Positions 6,437 through 13,541 of a stretch of 16,011 nucleotides of DNA are shown here, piece by piece. The position numbers and the translations under genes are program-made. This stretch comes from Deltaproteobacteria bacterium (GTDB lineage Bacteria; Desulfobacterota; BSN033; UBA1163), in the NCBI GenBank assembly GCA_016875155.1, contig VGSD01000007.1, positions 1-16,011 on the forward strand. Reading direction: 5' to 3'. The notes beneath the pieces were generated by a model. It saw nothing but the letters and a program-made list of their open reading frames with translations, was not told the DNA's origin and searched no databases. Numbering within the stretch: the stretch's first letter is position 1; the number at the start of each line of letters is the position of its first letter.

Positions 6437-7204
6437 ATGGTTTGGGTCAGAAAAATAGGGGAAATAACGCTTTCCAGTTTGCAGGGTATGGGAAGGATGG
6501 GCCTTTTCTTTGTCCAGACCCTGTTCTGCACTTTCACCCCTCCCTTAAAATTTTCCTGGATCATCAAGCAAGTCTGGTTTATCGGGTATCAATCCACCCT
6601 GGTCATCTTTCTGACGGGCGCCTTTTCAGGAATGGTCCTTGGCCTCCAGGGATTTTATACCCTTAACCGTTTTGGCTCGACCGCACTGCTTGGGCCGATG
6701 GTCGCCCTCTCTCTCATTAAAGAGCTAGGACCGGTCCTTGCCGCTCTCATGGTAACAGGAAGGGCTGGCTCTGCAATAACAGCCGAAATCGGGATCATGC
6801 GAACCAGCGAACAGATTGACGCCATGGAGTTGATGGGACTCAATCCCTTTCGGTATCTGATCGTTCCAAAACTGTTTGCAGGAATCATCGCCCTCCCCCT
6901 CTTGACCGCCATCTTCGATATGGTCGGCATCTTCGGCGGATATTTCGTAGGAGGAAGACTGTTAGGGGTCGGCGAAGGGACCTATTTCGGTGAAATGGCC
7001 AACTATGTGGGGATTGAAGATGTCCTGGAGGGGATTTATAAATCTCTCAGTTTTGGGGCCATCATCAGCTGGGTCTGTAGTTATAAAGGCTATTATGCCG
7101 GATTTGGGGCTGAAGGGGTGAGCAAGGCCACCACCCAGGCCGTGGTGCTCTCATCGGTCCTGGTCCTTTTCTGGGACTATATCATGACGTCTTTGCTCTT
7201 TTGA
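6437..7204 (+). CDS. mlaE: MlaE, permease of lipid-transport ABC system
   Basis: Inner-membrane permease of the MCE-type ABC transporter that moves phospholipid between inner and outer membranes. The protein is very hydrophobic, with the family core FLTGAFSGMVLGLQG, LIKELGPVLAALMVTGRAGSA and AEIGIMRTSEQIDAMELMG all clear. The preferred start ATG 6437 gives 255 residues and MVWVRKIGEITLSS as N-terminus, which lines up with the start of E. coli MlaE (260). Longer readings from 6362 or 6371 would translate across a near-perfect promoter (6401-6429) and add about 25 unrelated residues. No ribosome site precedes 6437, consistent with leaderless start. No STAS domain or mlaB gene is present in the operon. 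Its stop overlaps the Shine-Dalgarno of mlaF. Confidence 0.93.
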   Translation: MVWVRKIGEITLSSLQGMGRMGLFFVQTLFCTFTPPLKFSWIIKQVWFIGYQSTLVIFLTGAFSGMVLGLQGFYTLNRFGSTALLGPMVALSLIKELGPVLAALMVTGRAGSAITAEIGIMRTSEQIDAMELMGLNPFRYLIVPKLFAGIIALPLLTAIFDMVGIFGGYFVGGRLLGVGEGTYFGEMANYVGIEDVLEGIYKSLSFGAIISWVCSYKGYYAGFGAEGVSKATTQAVVLSSVLVLFWDYIMTSLLF

Positions 7205-7212
7205 GGCAAAAG

Positions 7213-7959
7213 ATGATTCGGCTTGAAAATATCTATAAATCATTCGATGGATTTGAGGTGCTCAAGGGCATCTCTTTCCAGATGAAAAAGGGAGAGATTT
7301 TAGCGCTCATAGGCGGAAGCGGCAATGGAAAGAGCGTCATTCTCAAACATATTGTAGGATTGTTGAAACCCGACCAGGGACATGTCTTCATCGACGGAAA
7401 AGACATAGGTCACCTTAAAGGAAATGATCTTGAAGCGATCAGGAGCCGGATAGGATTTCTCTTCCAGAACGGCGCTTTATTCACCTCCTTCACGGTCTAT
7501 GACAATGTGGCCTTTCCCCTGCGCGAGAAAACGAAATGGAGCGAAAAAGAGATCAGGGAAAGGGTGCTCAAGGAACTGGATCAGGTTGGCCTGTCTGGAG
7601 CAGAGAATAAGTATCCGGCTGAACTCAGCGGAGGGATGATCAAGCGCACGGCGTTTGCACGGGCCCTGGTCACCAAACCGGAGGTCATGCTTTTTGACGA
7701 GCCCACCACCGGACTGGACCCCATCATCGCCCATACGATTCTCGATCTGATCAAGTCGCTCCACGAACATCTCGGATTCACAGCCATCATCGTCAGCCAC
7801 GAACTCTCAAGGGTATTCCAGATCGCCCATCGCGTGGCGATGTTACATGAGGGAAAGATCTGGACCATAGGGACTCCTGAAGAGATATTATCTTCAAACG
7901 ATCCGGTCATCCGACAATTTATCAGCGGAGCCACCGGTGGAGCCTTCAAGTTATATTAG
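7213..7959 (+). CDS. mlaF: MlaF, ATPase of lipid-transport ABC system
   Basis: Cytosolic ATPase that powers the MlaE-MlaD complex. In 248 residues it has Walker A GGSGNGKS (34-41), Q-loop Gln85 in FLFQNGALF, signature LSGGM (138-142, followed by IKRTAFARAL as in the Mla subfamily), Walker B VMLFDEP (158-164) and H-loop His196 (VSHE). The start is ATG 7213: GAGG at 7203-7206 sits 6 bases upstream and overlaps the mlaE stop; an in-frame TTG at 7201 has no site. Second gene of mlaEFDCA. Confidence 0.96.
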   Translation: MIRLENIYKSFDGFEVLKGISFQMKKGEILALIGGSGNGKSVILKHIVGLLKPDQGHVFIDGKDIGHLKGNDLEAIRSRIGFLFQNGALFTSFTVYDNVAFPLREKTKWSEKEIRERVLKELDQVGLSGAENKYPAELSGGMIKRTAFARALVTKPEVMLFDEPTTGLDPIIAHTILDLIKSLHEHLGFTAIIVSHELSRVFQIAHRVAMLHEGKIWTIGTPEEILSSNDPVIRQFISGATGGAFKLY

Positions 7960-7969
7960 AGGTGAAGAG

Positions 7970-8410
7970 ATGAAAAAATATAACATCGAATTGGCCGTGG
8001 GATTATTCGTTCTCGCTGGGATTCTCTGCCTCGGCTACCTCTCGATCAAATTGGGAAAGATGGAAGTCGTGGGAGGAAAGGGCTATGAGGTCTATGCCAT
8101 TTTCTCCAATAGCGGAGGAGTGAAGCAGGGGTCGAATATCGTCATCGCAGGCGTGGAAGTGGGCCGGGTGAAGAGCATCGCCCTTGAAAATTATCAGGCC
8201 AGGGTTGTCCTGAGCCTGTCTCCGGAGGTGAAAATTCAGGAGGATGCGATCGCTTCCATCAAGACCAAAGGGTTGGTGGGAGAAAAGTATATTGAGATCA
8301 CCCCTGGAGGTTCTGAAAAATTCATTTCCCCTGGGGAAAGGATCAGGGAGACCCAGCCCTCGGTTGATCTTGAAGAGTTGATCTCCAAACTTGTCTTCGA
8401 AAAAATCTAA
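7970..8410 (+). CDS. mlaD: MlaD, MCE-domain periplasmic ring protein
   Basis: Membrane-anchored MCE protein; in E. coli six copies form a ring that passes lipid between MlaC and MlaE. The 146-residue protein has an N-terminal membrane helix (about 7-26) and an MCE domain (about 38-115) with FSNSGGVKQGSNIVIAGVEVG and TKGLVGEKYIEITPGG. The ATG at 7970 follows GAGGTGAAGAG directly after the mlaF stop; longer reading from 7937 lies in mlaF. It is shorter than E. coli MlaD (183), the difference being at the C-terminus. The stop overlaps the start of mlaC (TAATG). Confidence 0.94.
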   Translation: MKKYNIELAVGLFVLAGILCLGYLSIKLGKMEVVGGKGYEVYAIFSNSGGVKQGSNIVIAGVEVGRVKSIALENYQARVVLSLSPEVKIQEDAIASIKTKGLVGEKYIEITPGGSEKFISPGERIRETQPSVDLEELISKLVFEKI

Positions 8411-9033
8411 TGAGGCTTTGGGGGATAACGATGATCCAAATTTTTCTCCTTCAACTTTTTCTATTTCTCTCACTCCTTTTTGGAATCATAACCCCTGCCT
8501 TTGCAGGAGAACCCCAGGATCAACTCCGGCAGACCACGGATAAGGTTCTCACCATCCTGTCTGATCCTGCTCTTAAACCAAAGGAAAAGGTTAAGGAAAG
8601 AAGAGAGTTGATCTTAAAAGCAGTGGATGAACGTTTCGATTGGGAAGAGATGGCCCGCCGCTCTCTTGCAAGACACTGGGCGCAGAGAACCCCAGAGGAG
8701 AAGCAGGAATTCACACACCTCTTCAAAGAGTTGCTGGAGAGAGTCTACATGGACAAGGTGGAGGGTTATTCCTGGAATAAGATTTCTTATGAAGGGGAAC
8801 ATATTGACGGCGATTATGCGGCCGTTAAAGTCAAGGTTTTTACGGCAAAGGACCAGACCATTCAGGTAGAGTATCGGACACGGAAAAAAGGAAACCAATG
8901 GTTCGTCTATGATTTCATTGTGGAGGGAGTGGGGCTGGTGAATAATTACCGGACACAATTCAACGAGATCATTCTTAAATCTTCATACCAGGAACTGGTC
9001 AAAAGATTGAAAACCAAATCCACCCAGAACTGA
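8410..9033 (+). CDS. mlaC: MlaC, periplasmic lipid carrier
   Basis: Soluble carrier that shuttles phospholipid between the MlaA complex and MlaD (MlaC/Ttg2D family). It has a signal peptide with a hydrophobic core (IFLLQLFLFLSLLFGII) and cleavage site TPAFA-GE after residue 32, then a helical mature part with DERFDWEEMARRSLARHW, TPEEKQEFTHLFKELLE and VYDFIVEGVGLVNNYRTQF, all typical. The ATG at 8410 overlaps the mlaD stop; a second ATG at 8431 has a better ribosome site (GGGGGA) but would give a signal peptide with no basic residue, so the first is kept with some doubt. 207 residues, close to the family norm. Confidence 0.93.
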   Translation: MRLWGITMIQIFLLQLFLFLSLLFGIITPAFAGEPQDQLRQTTDKVLTILSDPALKPKEKVKERRELILKAVDERFDWEEMARRSLARHWAQRTPEEKQEFTHLFKELLERVYMDKVEGYSWNKISYEGEHIDGDYAAVKVKVFTAKDQTIQVEYRTRKKGNQWFVYDFIVEGVGLVNNYRTQFNEIILKSSYQELVKRLKTKSTQN

Positions 9034-9062
9034 ACCGACCCTCTCATCAGGTGATAAAGATT

Positions 9063-9902
9063 ATGGGGACAACGGAAAAATACAAGATCAAAATATTCCT
9101 GACAGGACTTTTGTTATGCGGTCTATTGATCCCAATGCTTCCTGGACCTGCCTCAGGGGAGCCTACGGCGTCCATCGGATATTCCCTTGACCTTTTGATC
9201 TGTTCTCAACCTTCTGGTCCCCCTCTCTTACTGGCACAGTCTTTCGGGCCCTCTTTAAAAGCAGAAGAACCAGAGTTCGAGGAACAGGTGGATACGATCC
9301 CCGACCCTCTCGAACCGGTCAACCGTCTTTTCTTCAACTTCAACGACAGACTCTACTTTTGGGCGTACAAACCCGTGGCCTCCGGATATAAAATAGTTGT
9401 CCCTGAGGATGTAAGGCTCGGCATCAAAAATTTCTTCTCTAATCTCACCTCCCCAGTCCGATTGGTCAACTGTCTCCTTCAAGCCAATTTCAAGGGCGCC
9501 GGAAACGAAACCATCCGTCTCCTTCTCAACTCCACACTGGGCTTAGCCGGCTTCCTCGATCCCGCAAGAACTGAGCTGGGGATAGAGAAACGTGAGGAAG
9601 ATTTCGGCCAGACCCTCGGCGCCTGGGGGATGGGACCGGTGTTTTATGTCGAATGGCCATTTCTGGGAGCCTCCAGTCTTCGCGATGCAATTGGTTTCAC
9701 GGGAGACATTCTCCTTGACCCAAAGACGTACCTGATTAAATCCATGCCAGTTGGCCTCGCCATTCGAACCTACGACCAGGTCAATGACACCTCCTTCAGG
9801 ATCGGGGAATACGAGGATTTCAAAAGAAATGCCATCGATCCTTACATCGCAAAACGGGAGGCCTATCATCAATACAGAAAACACAAAATCAAAAAAAGAT
9901 AA
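9063..9902 (+). CDS. mlaA: MlaA/VacJ-family outer-membrane lipid-transport protein
   Basis: Outer-membrane component that removes misplaced phospholipid and hands it to MlaC. The hallmark DPLEPVNRLFFNFND lies at residues 81-95, followed by RLGIKNFFSNLTSPVRLVN, RLLLNSTLGLAGFLDPA, EDFGQTLGAWGMGPVFYVEWPF-like segments and the family's C-terminal DPYIAKREAY. Start ATG 9063 is 8 bases after AGGTGA; a GTG at 9051 overlaps that site. Unlike E. coli MlaA there is no clear lipobox: the N-terminus (IKIFLTGLLLCGLLIPMLPG) has a lone Cys in LLLC, then PASG-E, suggesting ordinary signal peptidase cleavage, and about 50 extra residues precede the core. Last gene of the operon. Confidence 0.92.
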   Translation: MGTTEKYKIKIFLTGLLLCGLLIPMLPGPASGEPTASIGYSLDLLICSQPSGPPLLLAQSFGPSLKAEEPEFEEQVDTIPDPLEPVNRLFFNFNDRLYFWAYKPVASGYKIVVPEDVRLGIKNFFSNLTSPVRLVNCLLQANFKGAGNETIRLLLNSTLGLAGFLDPARTELGIEKREEDFGQTLGAWGMGPVFYVEWPFLGASSLRDAIGFTGDILLDPKTYLIKSMPVGLAIRTYDQVNDTSFRIGEYEDFKRNAIDPYIAKREAYHQYRKHKIKKR

Positions 9903-9983
9903 AAAATAATTGACTTTTGCTACTAAAATGTTTAGCCTTTTTTTGTCCTCTCAAATCACATCCAACCCAATAAGGAGACAATG

Positions 9984-10418
9984 ATGAGTCCTGTTAAACT
10001 CTCTCTAACTAAAAAGAAGGAAAAAAAAGAGGAAAAGGCTGCTCCTCAAAAAGGAGTGTTAGGCCTCGAAAAGAGAAGGCATCCCCGATTTTTTGTAGAG
10101 CTTCCTCTGGATTACTCGCGAAGAGGTAAAAAAACGGACTTCGGTGGAATGGTCAAAGATGCAGGCGAAGGGGGCATTCTCGTCTACCTCCCCGAAAAGA
10201 TCGAGGTGGGAGAAGTGTTAAAGGTCGAAATCTTTTTTGCAAAGGGCCTTGAGCTAAATACGGTTCAGGGAACAGCGAAGATCGTCTGGGCTGACCTCGC
10301 TGCGAAGGAAACCTGGAGAGAGCACCGGTACGGGCTGGAATTTCAATCCATGCCAAAAGGGATGATTCAGAAATTGAAAAATCTATTGAAAGGTTTAGGA
10401 GAAGACCACAAATCTTAG
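9984..10418 (+). CDS. PilZ-domain protein, probable c-di-GMP receptor
   Basis: A 144-residue protein with a Lys/Glu-rich N-terminal tail (LTKKKEKKEEKAA) and a PilZ domain. The c-di-GMP-binding arginine motif KRRHPRF is at about residues 30-36 and the second motif reads DAGEGG (about 59-64) where the consensus is D/N-x-S-x-x-G, so the serine is replaced by glycine. Other family features are the strand after it (GILVYLP), WADLAAKE and HRYGLEFQ near the end. AAGGAG at 9972-9977 favours the second of two adjacent ATGs (9984, 6-base spacing). It follows mlaA after 81 bases; a TTGACT at 9910-9915 may be a promoter box but no good -10 is seen. Target is unknown. Confidence 0.87.
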   Translation: MSPVKLSLTKKKEKKEEKAAPQKGVLGLEKRRHPRFFVELPLDYSRRGKKTDFGGMVKDAGEGGILVYLPEKIEVGEVLKVEIFFAKGLELNTVQGTAKIVWADLAAKETWREHRYGLEFQSMPKGMIQKLKNLLKGLGEDHKS

Positions 10419-10484
10419 TGGCAGGACCTTTTTCACCGTTTCCCTCTTCCATCGAGTCTTCATATATATCACGATTTTAAACCC

Positions 10485-10985
10485 ATGGCGCTCAACAGAA
10501 GAGTTTTCCAATTCTTTTTTCCATCGCTCACCCCTGCCTTTATGATTCGGGTGGGATGCATTGCCCTGGCCACTTATCTCATCTTCGGACATCTGCTGAC
10601 TCCCTTCCAGATTAAAGGCAGCAGCATGGAACCTACCTATCAAAACGGAGAGGTGAATTTCTGTTGGAAGCTTCGCTACCTCTTTTCGAAACCCAAAAGA
10701 GGTGATGTCGTGGTCATCCGCTTTACAGGTCAGAGAATAACACTTCTGAAGAGAGTGATTGCACTCGAAAACGAAGAAATTGAATTTCGACACGGAAAGC
10801 TCCTCATCAATGGGAAAGAGCAGGATGAACCCTACCTCCAGGGTTCTTACGACTGGACCCTTCCGGCTCGCCGGGTAGAGCCTGATTCTGTTTACGTGGT
10901 GGGAGATAACAGGAAAGGTCCGATGCAGAACCATATCTTTGGGCAAACCTCTCTTACACGCATCTTAGGAGGTCCTCTATGGTAA
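10485..10985 (+). CDS. lepB: Signal peptidase I (compact)
   Basis: Removes signal peptides from exported proteins, acting at the outer face of the inner membrane. The 166-residue protein has one membrane helix (about 18-40), the catalytic serine motif GSSMEPT (Ser47), the catalytic lysine in LLKRVIA (Lys89) and GDNR (140-143), ending IFGQTSLTRILGGPLW. It lacks the second membrane helix and large insertions of E. coli LepB, matching the short forms common in other bacteria. No good ribosome site precedes ATG 10485. The downstream gene overlaps its last 7 bases. A general lepB may exist elsewhere; this copy could be specialised. Confidence 0.9.
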   Translation: MALNRRVFQFFFPSLTPAFMIRVGCIALATYLIFGHLLTPFQIKGSSMEPTYQNGEVNFCWKLRYLFSKPKRGDVVVIRFTGQRITLLKRVIALENEEIEFRHGKLLINGKEQDEPYLQGSYDWTLPARRVEPDSVYVVGDNRKGPMQNHIFGQTSLTRILGGPLW

Positions 10986-11578
10986 ATCCTACCAGAAATA
11001 CCGGAAGACCGCTTAACCCTAAAGACAGGGTAACGAAAAAGGACCTTTCGAAAGGTCAACAGCCGATGATCCATCGCCGGGTGAAAATCAAACATGTCCT
11101 CATCGTCCTGACACTCATTGCGATCGGGGCAGGAATTTTCTTCATGCTCTTCCAAAATGAGGAGAAGAGAGTGAAGAAACAGTTTCATCTGCTCTCGGAA
11201 GCAGTCTCGAAAGAGACCGGTGAAAATATCTTCACGTTGAATCAAAAGATCAAGAAGATCGGCTCCCTTTTCAATGAAACCTGTGACCTCCATATACCAG
11301 CCCATTCCATATCAGGTCAAATGACCCGTGAGGAGATTACCGGGTATGCAGCCCGTGGCCGCATCCATTTCCGAGAACTCCATTTGAAATTTCATGATTT
11401 TAATATCACCTTCCCAAAGGAAGGTGAGGCCAAGGCCCGTCTGACCGCCAGATTGACTGGAAACACCGCAACGGGTGAGGCAATCAATGAGGCTCACGAA
11501 ATTGAGTGCCTTTTAGGAAAGATTGAAAAAAAATGGATGTTTGACCGTATCGAAGTGGTCGAGGTGCTGAAAAAATAG
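10979..11578 (+). CDS. Unknown single-pass membrane protein translated with lepB
   Basis: Function not recognised. 199 residues: a basic, Pro/Asn-rich cytosolic tail (1-36), one membrane helix (about 38-58, HVLIVLTLIAIGAGIFFMLF) and a 140-residue outer domain starting NEEKRVKKQFHLLSEAVSK. The outer domain, with an early helix pair, LHLKFHDFNITF, RLTARLTGNT and KKWMFDRIEVVEVLKK at the end, has the rhythm of an NTF2-like cone fold, which is a guess. It overlaps lepB by 7 bases and has a perfect AGGAGGT (10967-10973) 5 bases before its ATG, so it is strongly translated and coupled to the peptidase. The region after it to 11647 holds no recognisable feature. Confidence 0.75.
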   Translation: MVNPTRNTGRPLNPKDRVTKKDLSKGQQPMIHRRVKIKHVLIVLTLIAIGAGIFFMLFQNEEKRVKKQFHLLSEAVSKETGENIFTLNQKIKKIGSLFNETCDLHIPAHSISGQMTREEITGYAARGRIHFRELHLKFHDFNITFPKEGEAKARLTARLTGNTATGEAINEAHEIECLLGKIEKKWMFDRIEVVEVLKK

Positions 11579-11647
11579 GCTACCGCATTCTAAATCTTTG
11601 GAGCCTGACTGCCTCTTCCCCTTTTCTTGTGATTACGACAAAGTCTC

Positions 11648-11675
11648 TTGACACGAATCGCACATTCAATATAAT
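11648..11675 (+). promoter_or_regulatory. Consensus sigma-70 promoter of guaAb-like cluster
   Basis: TTGACA (11648-11653), 16-base spacer, TATAAT (11670-11675), both boxes perfect. Transcription would start near 11682, leaving a leader of about 24 bases with GGGAGGGG before ATG 11706. Confidence 0.9.
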
Positions 11676-11705
11676 TGCCCATCATATTGCTACGGGAGGG
11701 GAAAA

Positions 11706-12638
11706 ATGGACTACCAATCTTTTGTAAACGGACAAATCGCTGAAATTAAAGCCTCGGTCAAAAACCATCTCGCCATCAATGCGCTCAGCGGCGGAGTCGA
11801 TAGCTCGGTCGTCACAGCTCTCGGCCATAAGGCCATTGGGGATCAACTGAAGACCGTTTTCATCGAAAACGGCCTGATGCGGCAGGGAGAACCTGAGCGG
11901 GTGGTAAAAATCTTTGCCGATATGGGAATTCCTGTCCAGTTGGTCGATGCAAAAAAAGAATTTCTCGGTGTGCTGAAAGGTTTAACCGATCCGGAAGAGA
12001 AACGAAATGCCATCACCCGGACGTTTTACTCCACGGTCTTCGGAAAACTGGTCCGGGACACTGGTGCAAAATTTCTCTTTCACGGGACGATCCTCACCGA
12101 TATTGAAGAGACCGTGGCTGGCATCAAGCGTCAGCACAACATCCTTGCTCAGATTGGAATCGACCCAGAAAAGGAATACGGATACCAGGTCCTTGAACCT
12201 CTCAAAACCCTGCGAAAAGACGGAGTGAGAGAGGTAGCAAAAATATTAGGACTACCTCCCGAGCTTGCTAAAAGAATTCCCTTTCCCGGCCCTGCCCTTG
12301 CAACCCGGATTGTGGGAGAAGTCACTGAGGAACGCCTTGCTACAGTTCGGGCAGCCACAGTCATTGTCGAAGAAGAACTTGGAGATACGGGCGCTTTCCA
12401 GTATATGGCCGTCCTCTTGAATGACAGGGCGACTGGTATCGTCAATGGAAAACGGGAATTCGGACAGATCATTGTGGTGCGTTGCATCAACAGCGTGGAC
12501 GCAAGAACGGCAACGCCTGTCGAGATTCCGTGGAACAAATTGAAGAGAATATGTGACCGCATCACCTCCATCAAAGATGTAAATCGTTGCCTTTACGATC
12601 TCACGCCAAAACCGCCGGCAACCATTGAGTACATCTGA
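11706..12638 (+). CDS. guaAB: Stand-alone GMP synthase ATP-pyrophosphatase subunit (GuaAb-like)
   Basis: Resembles subunit B of archaeal-type GMP synthase, which adenylates XMP and replaces the adenylate by ammonia. The 310-residue protein has the PP-loop SGGVDSS (28-34), HGTILTDIEE (126-135), FPGPALATRIVGEVT (193-207) and the dimerisation-domain ending KPPATIEYI (302-310). No glutaminase domain is fused and none is encoded nearby, so ammonia must come from a separate subunit or be free. The loop that in other GMP synthases reads KSHHNVGG is here KRQHNILAQIG plus a few extra residues, so substrate or partner may differ. It heads a cluster with a methyltransferase and a small His-rich protein, behind a perfect promoter. 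Fold certain, exact reaction less so. Confidence 0.82.
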   Translation: MDYQSFVNGQIAEIKASVKNHLAINALSGGVDSSVVTALGHKAIGDQLKTVFIENGLMRQGEPERVVKIFADMGIPVQLVDAKKEFLGVLKGLTDPEEKRNAITRTFYSTVFGKLVRDTGAKFLFHGTILTDIEETVAGIKRQHNILAQIGIDPEKEYGYQVLEPLKTLRKDGVREVAKILGLPPELAKRIPFPGPALATRIVGEVTEERLATVRAATVIVEEELGDTGAFQYMAVLLNDRATGIVNGKREFGQIIVVRCINSVDARTATPVEIPWNKLKRICDRITSIKDVNRCLYDLTPKPPATIEYI

Positions 12639-12643
12639 AGGAT

Positions 12644-12660
12644 AGGAGGTCGTTTCTATT
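12644..12660 (+). promoter_or_regulatory. Perfect Shine-Dalgarno before an ATT start codon
   Basis: AGGAGGT (12644-12650), a 7-base gap, then ATT (12658-12660) in the methyltransferase frame. An in-frame TAG overlaps the site at 12643-12645, so translation must begin after it, and no ATG, GTG or TTG occurs in frame until 12751. Confidence 0.75.
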
Positions 12661-13326
12661 CAAAACAAACTTTTCGATCAATGGCCAGAGGATTACGATC
12701 GGTGGTTCACAACTCCCCTTGGGTTCCTTGTCAAGAAGTATGAATCTAACTTGCTTCTGGAGTTATTAAAACCCAATCCCGGGGAGAAAATATTGGATGC
12801 GGGCTGCGGTACGGGAATCTTCACTTCCGATTTCCTTTCCCACGGCTGCCATGTGATTGGAATTGATATCTCCTCGCCGATGCTCGTCCGGGCAAAAGCA
12901 AAGATGGAGAGATTTCTCTTCCAAACGGTCCAATCGGATATCTTAAGGCTTCCTTTTAAAAACGGCCTTTTTAATAAGACGATTTCAGTGACCGCCATTG
13001 AATTTATTGAAGACGCAAAAGCCGCCATCGAAGAATTATTCCGTGTAACTCAAAGAGGGGGAACCATTGTCGTTGCTTCTCTGAACAGCCTCAGTCCATG
13101 GGCTGAGCGGAGGAAATCCAAGAAAGACCATTCCCTTTTCCAAAAGGCAATCTTTAGATCTCCTGATGAACTGTTATCCCTTGTTCCTATTCAAGGGATA
13201 GCCAAAACGGCAGTTTATTTCCGAAAGGAAGATGACCCGGAAAAGGCCCAAGAAATTGAAAGAGCGGGAAGGGAGATGGGTTTAAACACAGGAGCCTTTG
13301 TTGCTGCTCGATGGGAAAAACCATAA
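12658..13326 (+). CDS. Class I SAM-dependent methyltransferase (probable ATT start)
   Basis: A 222-residue cytosolic methyltransferase. The SAM-binding motif I ILDAGCGTGIF lies at about residues 45-55, the acidic end of strand 2 in VIGIDISSPML, motif II/III in DILRLPF and VTAIEFIEDA, and GGTIVVASLN later. Substrate is not recognisable. The N-terminal part FDQWPEDYDRWFTTPLGFLV (from 12673) is typical for the family and lies upstream of the first standard start (TTG 12751), so the gene must begin earlier; the only option is ATT 12658 behind AGGAGGT. ATT starts are rare (infC is the classic case), so either this is real or one base is wrong. It follows the GuaAb-like gene by 19 bases and precedes a His-rich small protein. 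Confidence 0.85.
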   Translation: MQNKLFDQWPEDYDRWFTTPLGFLVKKYESNLLLELLKPNPGEKILDAGCGTGIFTSDFLSHGCHVIGIDISSPMLVRAKAKMERFLFQTVQSDILRLPFKNGLFNKTISVTAIEFIEDAKAAIEELFRVTQRGGTIVVASLNSLSPWAERRKSKKDHSLFQKAIFRSPDELLSLVPIQGIAKTAVYFRKEDDPEKAQEIERAGREMGLNTGAFVAARWEKP

Positions 13327-13342
13327 AAGAAGCGGGGAAATT

Positions 13343-13540
13343 ATGGAAGAAAAGAAGAAATTATCTGTCATCATTCATCACTGGATAGAGCATAATGAAA
13401 GCCATATGACCGAGTATCAAAAATGGGCTGATAAGGCAGGGCAACTGGGATTGGGATCCATCCAGACGAATATTCGGAAGGCTATAGAAAACCTCAATCA
13501 GTGCAACCTCAGCCTCAAAGAAGCCCTGAAAGAGCTATAA
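13343..13540 (+). CDS. Small His-rich helical protein (HHWIEHNESH motif)
   Basis: A 65-residue protein, MEEKKKLSVIIHHWIEHNES at its start, then MTEYQKWADKAGQLGLGSIQ and a C-terminal amphipathic helix pair. The HHWIEHNESH segment (12-21) has histidines and glutamates spaced as on one face of a helix (H12, H13, E16, H17, E19, H21), which could bind a metal. I recall similar short HWIEHN proteins beside metal or methyl-transfer genes in anaerobes, but cannot name the family with certainty. The ATG at 13343 follows CGGGGAAATT; the longer frame from 13298 lies in the methyltransferase gene. Third gene of the guaAb-like cluster. Confidence 0.72.
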   Translation: MEEKKKLSVIIHHWIEHNESHMTEYQKWADKAGQLGLGSIQTNIRKAIENLNQCNLSLKEALKEL

Positions 13541-13541
13541 A

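Noticed and set aside
10395..10946. 183-codon ORF on minus strand
   Set aside because: It is antisense to the clear signal peptidase gene and shows no family features.
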